A DNA stretch of 64,000 nt from Bolinopsis microptera (GCF_026151205.1 NC_087084.1:16032227-16096226), one strand, 5' to 3'; counted from the stretch's first letter, positions 25,901-36,300 are shown. Numbers and translations are program-made. The notes: generated by a model not told the origin, from the letters alone.

Positions 25901-26135
25901 ACTGGGGCACAGGTCCCCTACAGTAGAATACAGGGCCAGGAACCACAGCCCGGCTCCTCTTTCTCCGCTAGCAGTCAGCTCCCAGTCTGCCCCTGAGGGC
26001 GAGGTGGTGAGAGAGGTTCCCATTCACCTCCTGGACAAGATAGAGCTAATGAGCGAGCATTTCAGTGCCAACACCAGCGACAACAGCTCTGATTCGTCAG
26101 ATAGTCCTCCTAGAAACATTAGATTAACGGGCTGA
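19613..26135 (+). CDS. Six-exon gene: Ser/Pro-rich nuclear-type protein with amplified PLNLS motif
   Basis: Joining 19,613-19,972, 20,090-20,195 (or a later donor), 20,722-20,863, 21,113-21,278, 24,926-25,078 and 25,542-26,135 gives an unbroken frame of 506 codons. Using the last exon 2 donor gives 626. All five junction phases agree (0, 1, 2, 0, 0). The N-terminus is acidic. Exon 2 encodes EPLNLS, which fits the PxDLS-class CtBP corepressor-binding motif; the PLNLS variant is used by Drosophila Hairless. The C-terminal exon has four SPVR/SPAR sites matching the CDK consensus, a basic KRK-to-PPKRP stretch resembling a bipartite nuclear signal, and an acidic Ser-rich tail. There is no enzymatic or DNA-binding domain I recognise. 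Role as a nuclear CtBP partner is inference. An in-frame TAG lies two codons before the ATG. Confidence 0.7.
20090..20555 (+). CDS. PLNLS gene, exon 2 with 11 alternative 3' ends
   Basis: The acceptor is AACCCACAG at 20,081-20,089. The exon encodes a Ser-rich lead and then copies of NYNEPLNLSTGE. The donor ACAG|GTGAGC follows position 20,195 and recurs every 36 nt up to 20,555. All leave phase 1, which matches exon 3. Reading past the last donor gives a stop at 20,582-20,584. Confidence 0.65.
20162..20580 (+). repeat. 36-bp coding minisatellite carrying a splice donor
   Basis: Eleven full and one partial copy of a 36-nt unit. Each contains GAACCTCTAAATCTCAG and CAGTACAGGTGAGC (or CAGTATAGGTGAGC). 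The copies are nearly identical. Unit length is a multiple of three, so every donor has the same phase. The partial last copy breaks at CCTCTAATATAA. Confidence 0.95.
20609..20735 (+). repeat. 47-bp repeat triplicating the exon 3 acceptor
   Basis: GATTACAGATATGGAGTTTAC occurs with its AG at 20,627, 20,674 and 20,721, spaced 47 nt apart. Only the third acceptor leads into the long open frame. Use of the first brings TGA shortly after GTATATATATTG. Confidence 0.9.
20722..20863 (+). CDS. PLNLS gene, exon 3
   Basis: Follows GATTACAG at 20,714-20,721 and continues the phase-1 codon as GAT. Encodes MEFTDSETEARHAVCNISSH and a Ser/Thr-rich stretch. The donor CAGAG|GTTTCA is weak, but it is the one that restores phase with exon 4 (AG+G). 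Confidence 0.55.
21113..21278 (+). CDS. PLNLS gene, exon 4
   Basis: Acceptor TATTTTCAG at 21,104-21,112. Encodes FPQSMSPLHVSAGY and a Ser/Pro-rich segment ending in RSRHASFS. Donor TTCTCG|GTAAGT at 21,279, phase 0. The last 27 nt of the exon plus the donor form the first unit of the 31-bp array. Confidence 0.65.
21252..23682 (+). repeat. 31-bp minisatellite with a splice donor in each unit (~78 copies)
   Basis: Tandem units with cores GATCCCGTCACGCTAG and TTTCTCGGTAAGTTA. The first unit is the true end of exon 4. Donor variants alternate among GTAAGT, GTGAGT and GTAATT. The reading frame after any of the extra copies hits TAG at once (TCG GTA AGT TAG). Copies are highly homogeneous, and blocks with shared variants (TTAGACCCCGTCCC, TTATATGCCG) suggest higher-order duplication. 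Confidence 0.95.
23683..24925 (+). other. Rest of intron 4, with short tandem repeats
   Basis: Intronic sequence. At 24,205-24,330 a ~34-bp unit with cores AAATAGGGGTAAGAAATGG and GGGGCACGCCTC is repeated about four times. A heptamer patch follows at 24,728-24,766. Other open frames here are short and have no support. Confidence 0.6.
24728..24766 (+). repeat. (TACATTG)n heptamer microsatellite
   Basis: Five to six copies of the 7-bp unit TACATTG in intron 4 of the PLNLS gene. It is one of several arrays in the window with a period of seven or a multiple of it. Confidence 0.9.
24926..25078 (+). CDS. PLNLS gene, exon 5
   Basis: Acceptor GGACATTTCAG ends at 24,925. The exon is 153 nt, exactly 51 codons, beginning TPPKSPADSQWRLFKVN. 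Donor TATCG|GTAAGT at 25,079. Phase 0 on both sides. This is the most globular-looking part of the protein. Confidence 0.65.
25542..26135 (+). CDS. PLNLS gene, terminal exon 6
   Basis: Acceptor CTCCCCCAG, followed by GAT at 25,542. GC-rich, 197 codons to TGA at 26,133-26,135. Contains SPVRSLTSPARP and two further SPxR sites, then FTLKRKIVEPD, SPPKRP and a Ser/Asp-rich end. Its codon composition differs from the AT-rich surroundings. Confidence 0.7.
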   Translation, partial: DKEDGISQVSSCPSSPRHLGSPVRSLTSPARPPAVSPVRPAILPVNSPARPLRCHGNVEQRLPPHRSTTPSPSPPFSTPPTLPARCVSPNSFTRASSFTLKRKIVEPDCASPPKRPCTMGLGHRSPTVEYRARNHSPAPLSPLAVSSQSAPEGEVVREVPIHLLDKIELMSEHFSANTSDNSSDSSDSPPRNIRLTG

Positions 26136-27414
26136 GACCACGTAACCATAACAACCACTGCACGTGGTATGACGTCACATTACGCGACTTGAGATTATGA
26201 CTTGGTAGACTGGACCTCTGTCTCAATTTCGATAGTGATTATTGGTTTCGTGAAGGTTAAATTCAGTCAAGTCAAGTTGATACTCAGAGAAAATTTGTGT
26301 AGAACTGAGCACCCGCCAGTTTGATAACTTGAGACTGGTAAAAATAAGTCACAACAAAGAAGGACCCGGTGCCTGCTCAAAGTGGGACACTGTGCAGATA
26401 TAATTACGTTCAATTTTATTTGATTTTTTGCAATTTCAGCCGCGGCAGATATGTAACTTTATCACGAGTAGTAGTCATCTCTGCATAGAATCAAGAAATT
26501 TGATTCTCTACATAAAATCTTTTTGGGTAAGTTTTTTGGTTAATCGATATCTCACAAGTCAAAGCTAACTTTTTCGACAAATTTATTTGAGAACATTATT
26601 CCAACTAATAGCACTAGTAGCTGTTTTTACGTAGAGAACTTCGTGTTACCATGGTTACTAAACCTGGCTACCATTACTTATCGTGACTACTATTAGTGTT
26701 ATCTATTGTAACTTGTTCATTTAACAATGTTTTGAAAGGGATGAAGTCTAGCTATTTAGTTAGTGTCTATGTTACGACTTTAGGTTTTTGTTTACAAATT
26801 GTGGTATAAATTGGCAGATTAGATAAAATTACTTTTCGAGGAGGTGGAGGCTAGGGCTTGGTATGGAAGTTTAAATAAGTTCTGCTCCAAAATGGGGTGA
26901 TGGACAAATTACCGACGTGGTAATTTGAATGATCCGAGGTAACCTGTTAGTAACATGATTACTTTACAATTTAGTTTTAATACGCTTACTTAGTCACTAA
27001 ATTAGCTATAGGCATAGCTACATTAATCCAGTTAGGTAATAGGTATCATTTGCATTGCGCATATTACGAAAGCCAAATTAGGGGCAGTTTGGAAATACTA
27101 ATTTCTACACAAAAGTCTAAAATGGATTACGGAAAAAGGAGGGGTTCTCGCTATTATAAACATAGTTGCTAAAGCTACAAGTTGCTACTGTAGTTACTTT
27201 CAGTTACTGTAATTTTTATTGCAACATGCAGTAATTATCTCTAGTTACAGTAGTTACTCCTTTATAATACAACATGTTACATGTTGTTCCTGTAGTTACT
27301 TAGTTACTAATATCTACTTTAGTTACTTACTCCTATTTAAGTTGTTTTAATAACGTGATACCCCCCCCCCCCCCCCATAAGGAACCTGGTTATCATACTT
27401 CGTTCACATTTAGT
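26136..27414. other. Downstream of the PLNLS gene; 3' UTR and intergenic
   Basis: Presumed 3' UTR just after the stop. No canonical AATAAA stands out nearby. A candidate exon sits at 26,440-26,526. The rest is AT-rich with short GTTACT-type repeats at 27,160-27,320 and a C-run at 27,361-27,376. Confidence 0.4.
26440..26526 (+). CDS. Possible orphan exon
   Basis: An 87-nt segment sits between a pyrimidine-rich acceptor (TTTTTTGCAATTTCAG) and a strong donor (TTTTGG|GTAAGT). It is open for 29 codons, including SSSHLCIESRNLILYIKSFW, phase 0 on both sides. No neighbour joins it convincingly and the peptide is not recognised. It could be chance or a non-coding exon. Confidence 0.2.
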
Positions 27415-27420
27415 AACTAT

Positions 27421-28112
27421 GGGGGGGGGGGGGCCAACCATATTAAAGTATATTAAAGTATATCCCCGGGTCAAAATCGGAAAAAATCCTACATTTTAAT
27501 ATACTTTAATATACCTACAATTAGAAGATTTATATTCTTCGTTAAGATTTACATGATGAACTATATTTTTCACTCAGATTCGCAAGATAAGCCTGTTTTA
27601 GGACTAGTACATGAATTTCCATCCAGATTGGTCAAAAATTGGCTGAGCTTTAAAAAATATGCCCATATTTGGGCATACGCTTTTGCCCAAATTCGCTTTT
27701 GCCCAAATTCGATAAAATTTCAATATTTTTTAATGAGACTAACTCTATGTGAAAGATATAACTCAGTGTTTGTTGAATATAGTGGATACTAAGTAAAAAG
27801 ACCTCCATGAACAAAATTGGGAAAATTGCACATAATATCTCGGTTCGGAATACTAGCCAAAATGACTTCATTAAAATTGAAATAACTCCATCAGTTTTCA
27901 ATATTTTTTCAAGAACTTTTTGGAATCGATTAAGAGTTGCATTTCAAGCTTATTTTGGGCAACAATTTTTGATGTAGGCCTCCAAGGAGATAGGGATATA
28001 TTAAAGTATATTAAAGTATATTAAAGTATATTAAAGTATATCCCCGGGTCAAAATCGGGAAAAATCCTACATTTTAATATACTTTAATATGGTTGGCCCC
28101 CCCCCCCCCCCC
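27421..28112. mobile_element. MITE with G-run termini and 6-bp target duplication
   Basis: A 692-bp element bounded by 13 G then CCAACCATATTAAAGTAT on the left, and by ATACTTTAATATGGTTGG then a run of C on the right. AACTAT flanks it directly on both sides (27,415-27,420 and 28,113-28,118). Both ends also contain TATCCCCGGGTCAAAATCGG. It has no coding capacity. TSD length and tips match the element at 60,548-61,036. Confidence 0.8.
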
Positions 28113-28118
28113 AACTAT

Positions 28119-28744
28119 ATACTAGCACTATAATAATTGCCACCGGTATGTACTGTGATTACCTCGTTTCTTTAGTTTCTATAATTTATAAAATTAGTGA
28201 TAATTGTAGTTAATTTCAGTTACCAATATGGTTCCCATATTTACTGTAGTCCTATTGTGACAACTGTTACCTAGGTTAGAGTCGGGCTAAGCTTTTTCTT
28301 TCATCTAATTGTTGTGCACACTATTATTGTGCAACTATCTCTAGTTACAGTAGTTACTCCTTTATAATACACACTAATTGTCTATTTTGCGGAATATTTA
28401 TAAACTGTTTTGACTTAACTTATTGGAAAATATTTATTGTGTTTCACCGTGATATTGTTGTTTTAATAATGAAAAGGACGAATTTCTATTGCCCATTATA
28501 AATTTGTAACAAATATTGGTCGATGCATAACATCAAATTTCACCCTACCCAAAGACCAATATTTCTTTTAAACTTTTATAGGGTTAAAATGCTCCCCTAG
28601 CGAGATATTGGCGAAAAACTGTCTCGATCACGTGATATGACCATATAATATACGGAAGTTAGTCTAATTTCTTGTTAGGGCCGGTTAGGGTTTCAGCATA
28701 TGCTTTTGTTAGAGATTAGGTTAGGGTTTTGCCATACGTTGTAT
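28119..28744. other. Intergenic, no gene seen
   Basis: AT-rich. A ~40-nt segment at 28,333-28,372 with CTCTAGTTACAGTAGTTACT repeats one at 27,236-27,272, so the MITE at 27,421 sits between two direct copies. Nothing else recognised. Confidence 0.4.
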
Positions 28745-30275
28745 GACCCGCCGAGCACGAGTGCGCGGCTCCCCCTGTATCGCGTCAGGACCTAGTGAAA
28801 CGACCGTGGGGGGTCACGACGTGATACAAGTTAGGGTTAAGGTTGGGATCAGATTAGAGGGCTAGGATTTCGAATAGTCATTCTGGGCCACCAAGAGAAC
28901 GTGTTTAAAAAGTCACGTGACAGTCGAGTGTAGAGTGATGAATCATCATCCTAATCATGGCTGTTGTAGCGCGATGCACTATTGGCCTCGCCAAGCTGCG
29001 AATAATTGACATCGCCAATTAATCATGGCTGCCCCCCTGGACTTTTTTCCCTAGAAAACACCTTTCTCTACGTTTCATGCTACCCTGATCATGCTATCAT
29101 GATGAGCCGAAATCATTGTTATATATATTATGATATCCAGCCAAGCACCTTTTAAACTATAATTACTATTATAGCCGGATATTCGATCAATTTCTAAATT
29201 TTATCACTATTATAAAAGTGTGAAAAAGAATGAAATTGAGTCTAGTGGTAAAAAAGAAAACTTTGATTACGTAATCAACGACTTACCTAGCTGGGGACCT
29301 CAGGCTATCATGTTCATAAAAATAAACATCCGAATAGAGATTCGGCGGAATGACAGGCTGAGCGCGGCCCAGTAATCAACGACCAAAACCCCCCTCCTAT
29401 CTATATATCCCCCTTGTAATTACCCTAACCCCCCTCTCCTCGGCTGATTACGTAATATGTGAACGACCCCATACCAGTGATGCATTTTGTTGTAGCGCGA
29501 TGCACTACTGGGTCGCGCGCGCATCAAATAATGCTTCTCGTATGCAGATCGGCGAGATGCGAAGGATTGACATCGTGAATCAATGCATTTTGCTGATCAC
29601 GCGGGCCGAAGATTGTGGTTGTCAGAAACATTACTTGATGCGCAGCGTGGCCCAGTTAAGTTAGTGCATTGCGCTTTATGTTGCACCACGTTTTGATTCA
29701 CGATGTCAATTGTCAATCCTTCGCATCTCGATGATCTACAGTGTACAGGTTGCAAGAAGATGCGCGGCCCAGTAACACATCGCGCTACAATATCATTGAC
29801 ATTACTGGGCCGCGCTCAGCCTGTCATTCCGCCGAATCTCTATTCTATGTTCTATGTTTATGAATTCACATAGCCATGTGTATACGCGTACTGCGTGACG
29901 CGCTCTTGTGCGCTCGTTTCACAAGTTGAATATATACACATATAGATAAGCACTCATAATATGGTACGTGTGCGCGCGCGCAGTGCTGACAATAGCGTCG
30001 TATTTAACCCCGGGTGCACGTACATCGTGTGCGATGATTGGTCTCTATTTGAGGGTTTATGTCTATTCCAAGAAGTTTTTAGACGATGAAATCAGAAATA
30101 CGGTCGCGCGTTACTGCAAGCGAGAGGGCTCTGGTTAGGGCAAGTTTATGAACATGATAGCCTGAGGTCCCCATGTAACAATATTACGTCGTGACCCCGG
30201 CCCCATTACATTACATTGTCGTTTCACTAAGTGGCCACGATACAGTCGCGCACTCGTGCGCGGCAGCTCTACAAT
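28745..30275. mobile_element. Nested fold-back elements (two concentric inverted repeats)
   Basis: Outer arms: GAGCACGAGTGCGCGGC and TAGTGAAACGAC near 28,755-28,803 pair with GTCGTTTCACTA and CGCACTCGTGCGCGGC near 30,218-30,264. Inner arms: TGGGGACCTCAGGCTATCAT at 29,292 pairs with ATGATAGCCTGAGGTCCCCA ending at 30,174. Between them, GATTCGGCGGAATGACAGGC at 29,339 pairs with GCCTGTCATTCCGCCGAATC near 29,820. No transposase. This is a GC-richer MITE nest; a further end of the inner family is at 61,134-61,208. I see no clean target duplication. Confidence 0.65.
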
Positions 30276-30492
30276 CCACCTAACCATGTGCTTTCGCGCT
30301 ACTGCAATTCAAGCGAAAGGGCTCTGTACTGGATAGAGCAAGGTCTACAACATATGAAAACATTGCGCTACAATACTATAAAGTACTTAATTAAAGTACT
30401 TAATTAGCTCGTTGGGTATTCCATTTGTAGGACCATTGGCCCTCCCATTTTTCAAGCCCGAGGTGGCTGCATGGCATGAATTTCAAGTCCAG

Positions 30493-31122
30493 TAACTAAG
30501 TAGTGCTTGTGGACGTATCTACCGTATTAAGAAATGCTTGCCAGAATCACTATATAAGCAAATATATCATTCTCTCTTTGAATCACACCTAGGTTATGCT
30601 ATTTCTGTCTGGGGAGGTATTCCCAATAATCAGTTGAAACCGCTATTTATTACTCAAAAGAAGTGTATCAGGATTCTCTTTGGAGACTTTGAAGCCTATG
30701 TAGACAAGTTCAAGACATGTGCTAGAGCAAGACCAATTAATTCTCAACGTCTAGGATCTGAATTCTATGTTAAAGAGTCCACCAAACCTCTATTCACAAA
30801 ACACGAACTACTTGCTATAGAGAACCTATACAGATACCGTTGTTTAATGGAATTGTTTAAGATCATTAAGTCACGAGTACCAATTTCGTTATATTACCTA
30901 TTCGGCTTATCAAATAGGAAAGATAATTTGTTAATCACGCCCTCTCCAACTAATCAATTTATGTACAAATCTGCATGGCTGTGGAACGAATTTCGTAAAG
31001 TTGGGCCGATGAATTTCACCTCCCCTTGCAGCTCTGTCAAGAATTTGCTTAAACAGTCACTTCTAAGAGCTCAAAACAGGTATGGAACTGATTGGTGTGA
31101 CAAAAATTTCACTGAATTCTGA
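30493..31122 (+). pseudogene. 5'-truncated LINE, RT C-terminal region
   Basis: About 210 codons open to a TGA at 31,120-31,122, encoding only the part after the reverse-transcriptase palm (YHSLFESHLGYAISVWGG, then FGD and KFKTCARARPI). It closely parallels the end of the full element at 40,678-43,949 but on the opposite strand and as a different subfamily. In-frame TAA at about 30,492 marks the truncation. It is a dead copy. Confidence 0.8.
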
Positions 31123-31124
31123 GT

Positions 31125-31550
31125 ATGAAGACTGGTGATAAACAAGCAAGGCCACATCGCTGCCAAATACTTGGGGCAGAATTCCACTCTAGAGAATCAA
31201 CAAAACCTATTTTCCAATCTAAGGAACTAATGACAGTACATAACATATATAGATACAGATGCATTACTGAAACAATGAAGATAGTGAAGAGTCATCAGCC
31301 CATATCCATGTATTCTCTCTTTAAGAAGTCTGAGCTCAGAGATGACAGATTTGTGACACCACACTCATCTCACAATTTCGCATATAAAGGGGCAAATTTA
31401 TGGAATAGGTTTCTTGAGCAGTCAAATGCACGTGGTAAAATAGGTTCACTAGGTTCAATTAAATCCCGATTGAAGCTTTCTATCATGAAGGCTCAACACC
31501 AACCTGACAATATTAACTGGCAGGACTTAAACTTCAACACTTTCCTATGA
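31125..31550 (+). pseudogene. Second LINE C-terminal fragment, paralogous and abutting
   Basis: It starts two bases after the previous stop and covers the same homologous region (KT...ARPHRCQILGAEFHSRESTK), 141 codons to TGA. The two fragments differ at many residues, so this is not a recent tandem duplication. 31,551-31,700 looks like its 3' UTR (TATTTATATATTTTAG, CA-rich). Confidence 0.75.
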
Positions 31551-34500
31551 AAAGACCCCCATTTATATTTATATATTTTAGATTTTACACCTGTCACTCA
31601 CATCATATATGCACCACAAAAGAAAAAAGATTCATTCAATCATTACATTATACACTCACTCCACCACACATGCACACAAAACATTAAAGCAGGTTACACG
31701 CGGGTGTAACGTTCACTTTATCCAAAGGGAAAAATAATACTTTACGTAACGCGCGATTTACGTCTTGGTAGCTAAATTATTCAAGTGCTATTTGTCAGAG
31801 CGACACAAATGCGCGAGCGCTTGCGCGGCTCACCTATCCAACACTCTTGTTAACATCGTATCAGGCAATGGTTCAGTTTAATTATGGTAAGGGCACAGCC
31901 TGTCAAAAACCCTTTTCGCATGATCCGTCGACACCGCCTGAAGGTGAATGCATAATAACGGATCATGAACGTACGGAATCAAACGTTAATAAGCTTGCAG
32001 CTTCCGATGAAAATGTATTCAACTTTGTGTCATGCTTGAATTGGTTTTGGACCTCTTCAATGCTTTTAATTTATTTATTATTGTTATTTGGTATTATGAG
32101 CTGATATGTATATATACATACGGTATCTAAAATTAAGCGTATAGCGAGCATATTTAACAATTTTTAAGCAATAATGTATTGCGAGCAGCTGTAACTGAAA
32201 TATCGCATAAAAATCATATAATTATAACACAAAACTAAAATTTTATTGGAATCTAGGTTAAACTAAGATAAAATTAATATCAGCCCCTTCGCCACTCTCA
32301 GCAGTCAACCAGGGCTCATAAAAGCTTAACAGCGCCTGGGTCCGTTCACCAACTGTGCTAATGTGAGTGGCGGTGTGGTAAAACCCATTTTAACAGCGTG
32401 AATATTTATCAAATATAAACGCGCTAGCTGCTAGCATACTTGTATCATTTAATTTTTAATCAAATTTATTCGGATATATATTTATTGATTATGTATTGAA
32501 TTGGTGATAAATAATAAAATTGTCTTTTCTCAAAAAATTGTCTTTTCTCGATACTTGCCTGTTATTCCCACTTACTGACTGATAATCTTATCTATGGATA
32601 CCATGCTTGAATTTAGGTAAACAACATAGCACTTCCTCACCAGTCACGTTGAACGCGATCGCCGAATGATAAAACAATATGGGAACGCGCGCGCACAGCA
32701 TTGCGCGCTGATACTCTAAATACTGTGCGCGTTTCGTCCGGAACCTGGGGGAGTTCCCGCTCTAATATATCTGACGACAGTGATCACTCATTATGAGAAC
32801 TAAACCCGACCACTTTCCCGGTCGAACCGTACCCAAATCAAACTAATTTATGAACCACGTGTATAGCCAACGTCCTTGCGGTGCTGAGCCGATGTAAAAC
32901 TCTTCTGTCTCTTGTTAATATTTTAGTTGTACTGTGCATAAAAGTGTGTAGTGACAAGTGTGTAGTGGTAATGTATATTATTTATTATGACGACGCGATA
33001 TTTATAATGCAGAATTAAAAGCTGCTCTCGATATGACTGGTGGTGGGCTCTCTCCGGCGGGACATAGATCTATATAGGGGGTACCCGGGGTACGAGTTAA
33101 CGAACAGTGTTCGTGTCCTTCCACAACCCCCTGTTACCTGTGTTTCTGTCGGGGTAGCCTAATTGATTGGACAAACAAAGATTTCGAATGCTCTAATCTA
33201 AATTTTGACATTAAGTCTACCCTAGGGTCCACACATCCAAAATGATTATCTTGAAACTGAAAATTAGCTGGGTGTGCATTTTCCTTTGTCTTACTAACGT
33301 GTGTGAGCGCAGTGTAGTGAGAAAGTGTTTTTAACAGATTTATTATTAGACTTAGGATTATGATTTTTAATATATTACATTGATATAAGATTTATTTTTG
33401 ATAGGTACTTAATAAAGTTGATGAATTTCCCTCCCTATTAAAATTTTAAACCCATTTAGTGAAAATTGATAAACGAAGATCTAGATATTGATACATATTA
33501 TAACCAACATTGCTTATATTCTGCCTTGTAAACAAAGAGCAAATCTTCTTAATGCCTTCTTCCTGTCCTAAAACTAAAACTTCATCCTATTAAAGTAAAG
33601 GCCAGTTGTTACCACAAGCTATTATACCGTCCCTCTCAAAAACATGCCTCAGCCTCCATCAAAAACAATTTTAGTTTTCAGTCCTTCTAGTTTCCAAAAA
33701 TCTACCGAGCTAGTGTTCTGGTGTGCACAAAAGCCCCTAAGCCCGTGCATTCCTTGCCCCGCTAGCTGCCAGTCCTTGACAAACTTCCAATAGCAAAGAT
33801 CAACTAGTCATTTACAAATTGAGCACTATACAACTTTAATTGTTTTAAATATTTGACTTTGTAAAATGAGCTAAAACATTGATTTTATTAGTTTCATTGA
33901 TTTTATTAGTTTCATTGAATTCATCCGTTAGAATCGCAGAGTTAGCGGAGCTCATGATATCTCGCGACGTATGCTGCATGAACGGTGCAAGACTTGCGCC
34001 GTTTGTTTCAGCATCCAGTTGCGAGTGCTTGCCCATCGAAAACATGATTAGTGATTGTGGATTTTATTGATATTACTGATTATCCATCATATTCAGTATT
34101 AATGTCATCCATTATTTATTTATTGACATCCTTCAGTCTCCAAAACGAGGTGTGAAGGTAAATTAACTTTGAGCCTTGTTTTGGCGACTGCTTAATCGAT
34201 GGGCAAGTAGGTATTTGTTTTTTAGCAGTGTTGAACATTGAAACAATTATAAAATGTTTATTTTTATCTTATATAACGTACAATATGAATGACATATGCT
34301 ATAGTGACGTAACATATATAGTGCAAAGAATTAGTAACTTGCGAGATGTGATTTAGTGATAATCGACGTTAACATTTTGCAGTTTACAGTTGCACAATGT
34401 TGACGTCGATTGTTACTGACATTTATCTGAATTTAATACAAGTACATGTCACATATAAATTGGGTAGCTGAATGAAACTCGTGCCTCAAAATTTTCCGTT

Positions 34501-35426
34501 ATTAGCATTGCAGTGTCCACGCCCTGTACTGCGTTAACGACCGAAATTTTCCCAATATGCAATTATTATTTTGCTTCTAAAATTCTCTGATAATTAATAA
34601 TATATCGTGACATGTAATTGTAAGATAACAAACCTCGCGCGCGCGGCGCTTACATCTGCACCTGAGAATCTCTCAGCAATGTGTGGCTGTCTGCGCGGCG
34701 GGCGGTGTATTGTGTATATAGCTGAATTTAAATTTAGATTTATTTGTAAATGTATAATAATATTAAATATGTATTGATTGTTTTGTGGTAAATAAAAATT
34801 TTGTTTTACTAAAAAATTTTGTTTTACTAGTAAAAGAAACATTGAGAGCACATGACAGACCCTCAATAAGCTCATTGATGATGATGAAAATCTTAAAATA
34901 ACTGGCTACAATGAGCATTTTATTAACAATAAATAGTAAAGATCAAAACTTCAATTTCCAAAAGACTAATAAGTTTAAATACCTACCTAACAAAATTACA
35001 CCCCGTTAAGACGTTATAAAGTATCAGTAATTTAGTACAAAATTAAAGATCTTAACAATTTCTACACTTCAAAATACTAGAATAAATGTTCATAGAACAC
35101 AATATTTGACTTTACCAGTCACTTGACGTTTCAAAATGAAACTGAGGTTAAAGATGCAGTTACAAAAGGCCACTGGTTCTCAATGGTTACTGAAACAAAC
35201 TTTTTCCAAAATAAAAGTTTTAAAGCAGCCCATATCTGCTTTTCTGTGAACTAAACAGCTCAAATAGAAAAACTCATTCCCTTGTTATTACAACAATATT
35301 TAATTTAAAGGTGTTTGTTTTCAAAAGCTTCAATAAGCTCAAAAGGTTGGTCATCATGAGTAAAATGTTTTTGTTTACAACAAACGCTTTCATGTAGTCA
35401 AATGCAATCAAACAACCTTTTTCATT
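31551..35426. other. Intergenic, no firm gene
   Basis: After the LINE 3' UTR I see no convincing exon. 31,847-32,104 is open for 85 codons and ends with a hydrophobic MLLIYLLLLFGIM, which could be a tail anchor or chance. 33,700-33,785 matches 40,170-40,255 in inverted orientation (CATTCCTTGCCCCG with GTGCAAAAGC-like flank), an unnamed dispersed repeat. 33,845-34,045 has an open frame on the minus strand with a duplicated NETNKI unit. None is well supported. Confidence 0.4.
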
Positions 35427-36046
35427 TTATATGATATGCACTGCAATTGAGTTATTAGGTGGTTTACATTTTTGAAGATGTCTTACTGCATACTGCTTTA
35501 AACATTTTCCTGGGATCGTTAGTGTTATATTAGTTATATTAGTGATTTCACTGTTGGTCTGATCAGCTTGAGCAGACCTTTCTTCAACTAATCTTCTTTG
35601 GATACAATTAGTGAGGTGGTTGATGGATGACCTTAATTGAGGCAAAAGACACTTATATCTATTTTGGCACAGTATGTAGTCTATTTTATATTTGTGAGTA
35701 TACTGTGCCAACCAGCAGACCAATCCTTCCGCCAATCAGTAAATAATGTAACATGTCTGCTTTGATGTATAAAACAAGTGTTTGCAGCAAAAAGGTTTTT
35801 TTCTGAGATAAAATCGAGCAATCAGAACCATTATTGTTCCTTACTCCCATTCCATACCTCCCCATATACCTACTGAAACCCTGTTCCATATCAGAAGGAG
35901 ATAATCTACCCAGTTTTGGATTAAAGTCACCCAGGAATTGCAACTCCACATTAGAGGGGACATTTTTGGCCTCTCTCAGCTGCCCATAAAAGTTGTCCAA
36001 AACAACTGGATTTTTTGGACTAGCCTCTCATGTAAGCATTGATCAC
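35427..36046 (-). pseudogene. APE-type LINE fragment, endonuclease region (3' part)
   Basis: On the minus strand, frames broken by shifts encode VINAYMRG, NFYGQLREAKN, LQFLGDFNPKLGRL and GRYGMGVRNNNG, then IDYILCQNRYK. These are hallmarks of the APE endonuclease of non-LTR retrotransposons (the GDFN block and the MGR.G.G..N.NG block). A TAG follows VINAYMRG. The upstream half lies at 39,458-39,720, separated by younger insertions. Confidence 0.75.
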
Positions 36047-36054
36047 CCTTCAAC

Positions 36055-36300
36055 CAGTGGCGTAACGTTTCCTGTTGGCGCCCCTCCCCTGCTGAAAAAG
36101 CGCCCCTCTGTTGGTGCCACCTCCCCTTTTGTCAATCCTCCCTAAAATTGAACAAATTAGGTGATTTTAGAGGATATGTCGGTAAAATCTCTAAAAAAGT
36201 GTGTTTCTAGATCAAAACGCGCAGTTTTGCTAGTACCTCAGTAAAGATGGCGCCCCCCCCCTGCACAGCGGGGTCGGTGGTGCCCTTCGTTATGCCACTG
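36055..36300. mobile_element. hAT-type MITE
   Basis: A 246-bp element with ends CAGTGGCGTAACG and CGTTATGCCACTG. It is flanked by 8-bp repeats CCTTCAAC (36,047-36,054) and CCTGCAAC (36,301-36,308) that differ at one base. Terminal CAGTGGCG and an 8-bp target duplication are typical of hAT elements. It interrupts the APE endonuclease frame of the older LINE between RCR and VINAY. Confidence 0.75.

Noticed and set aside
31847-32104. Small membrane protein with a hydrophobic C-terminus
   Set aside because: A single 85-codon frame in AT-rich DNA with no splice, homology or promoter support.
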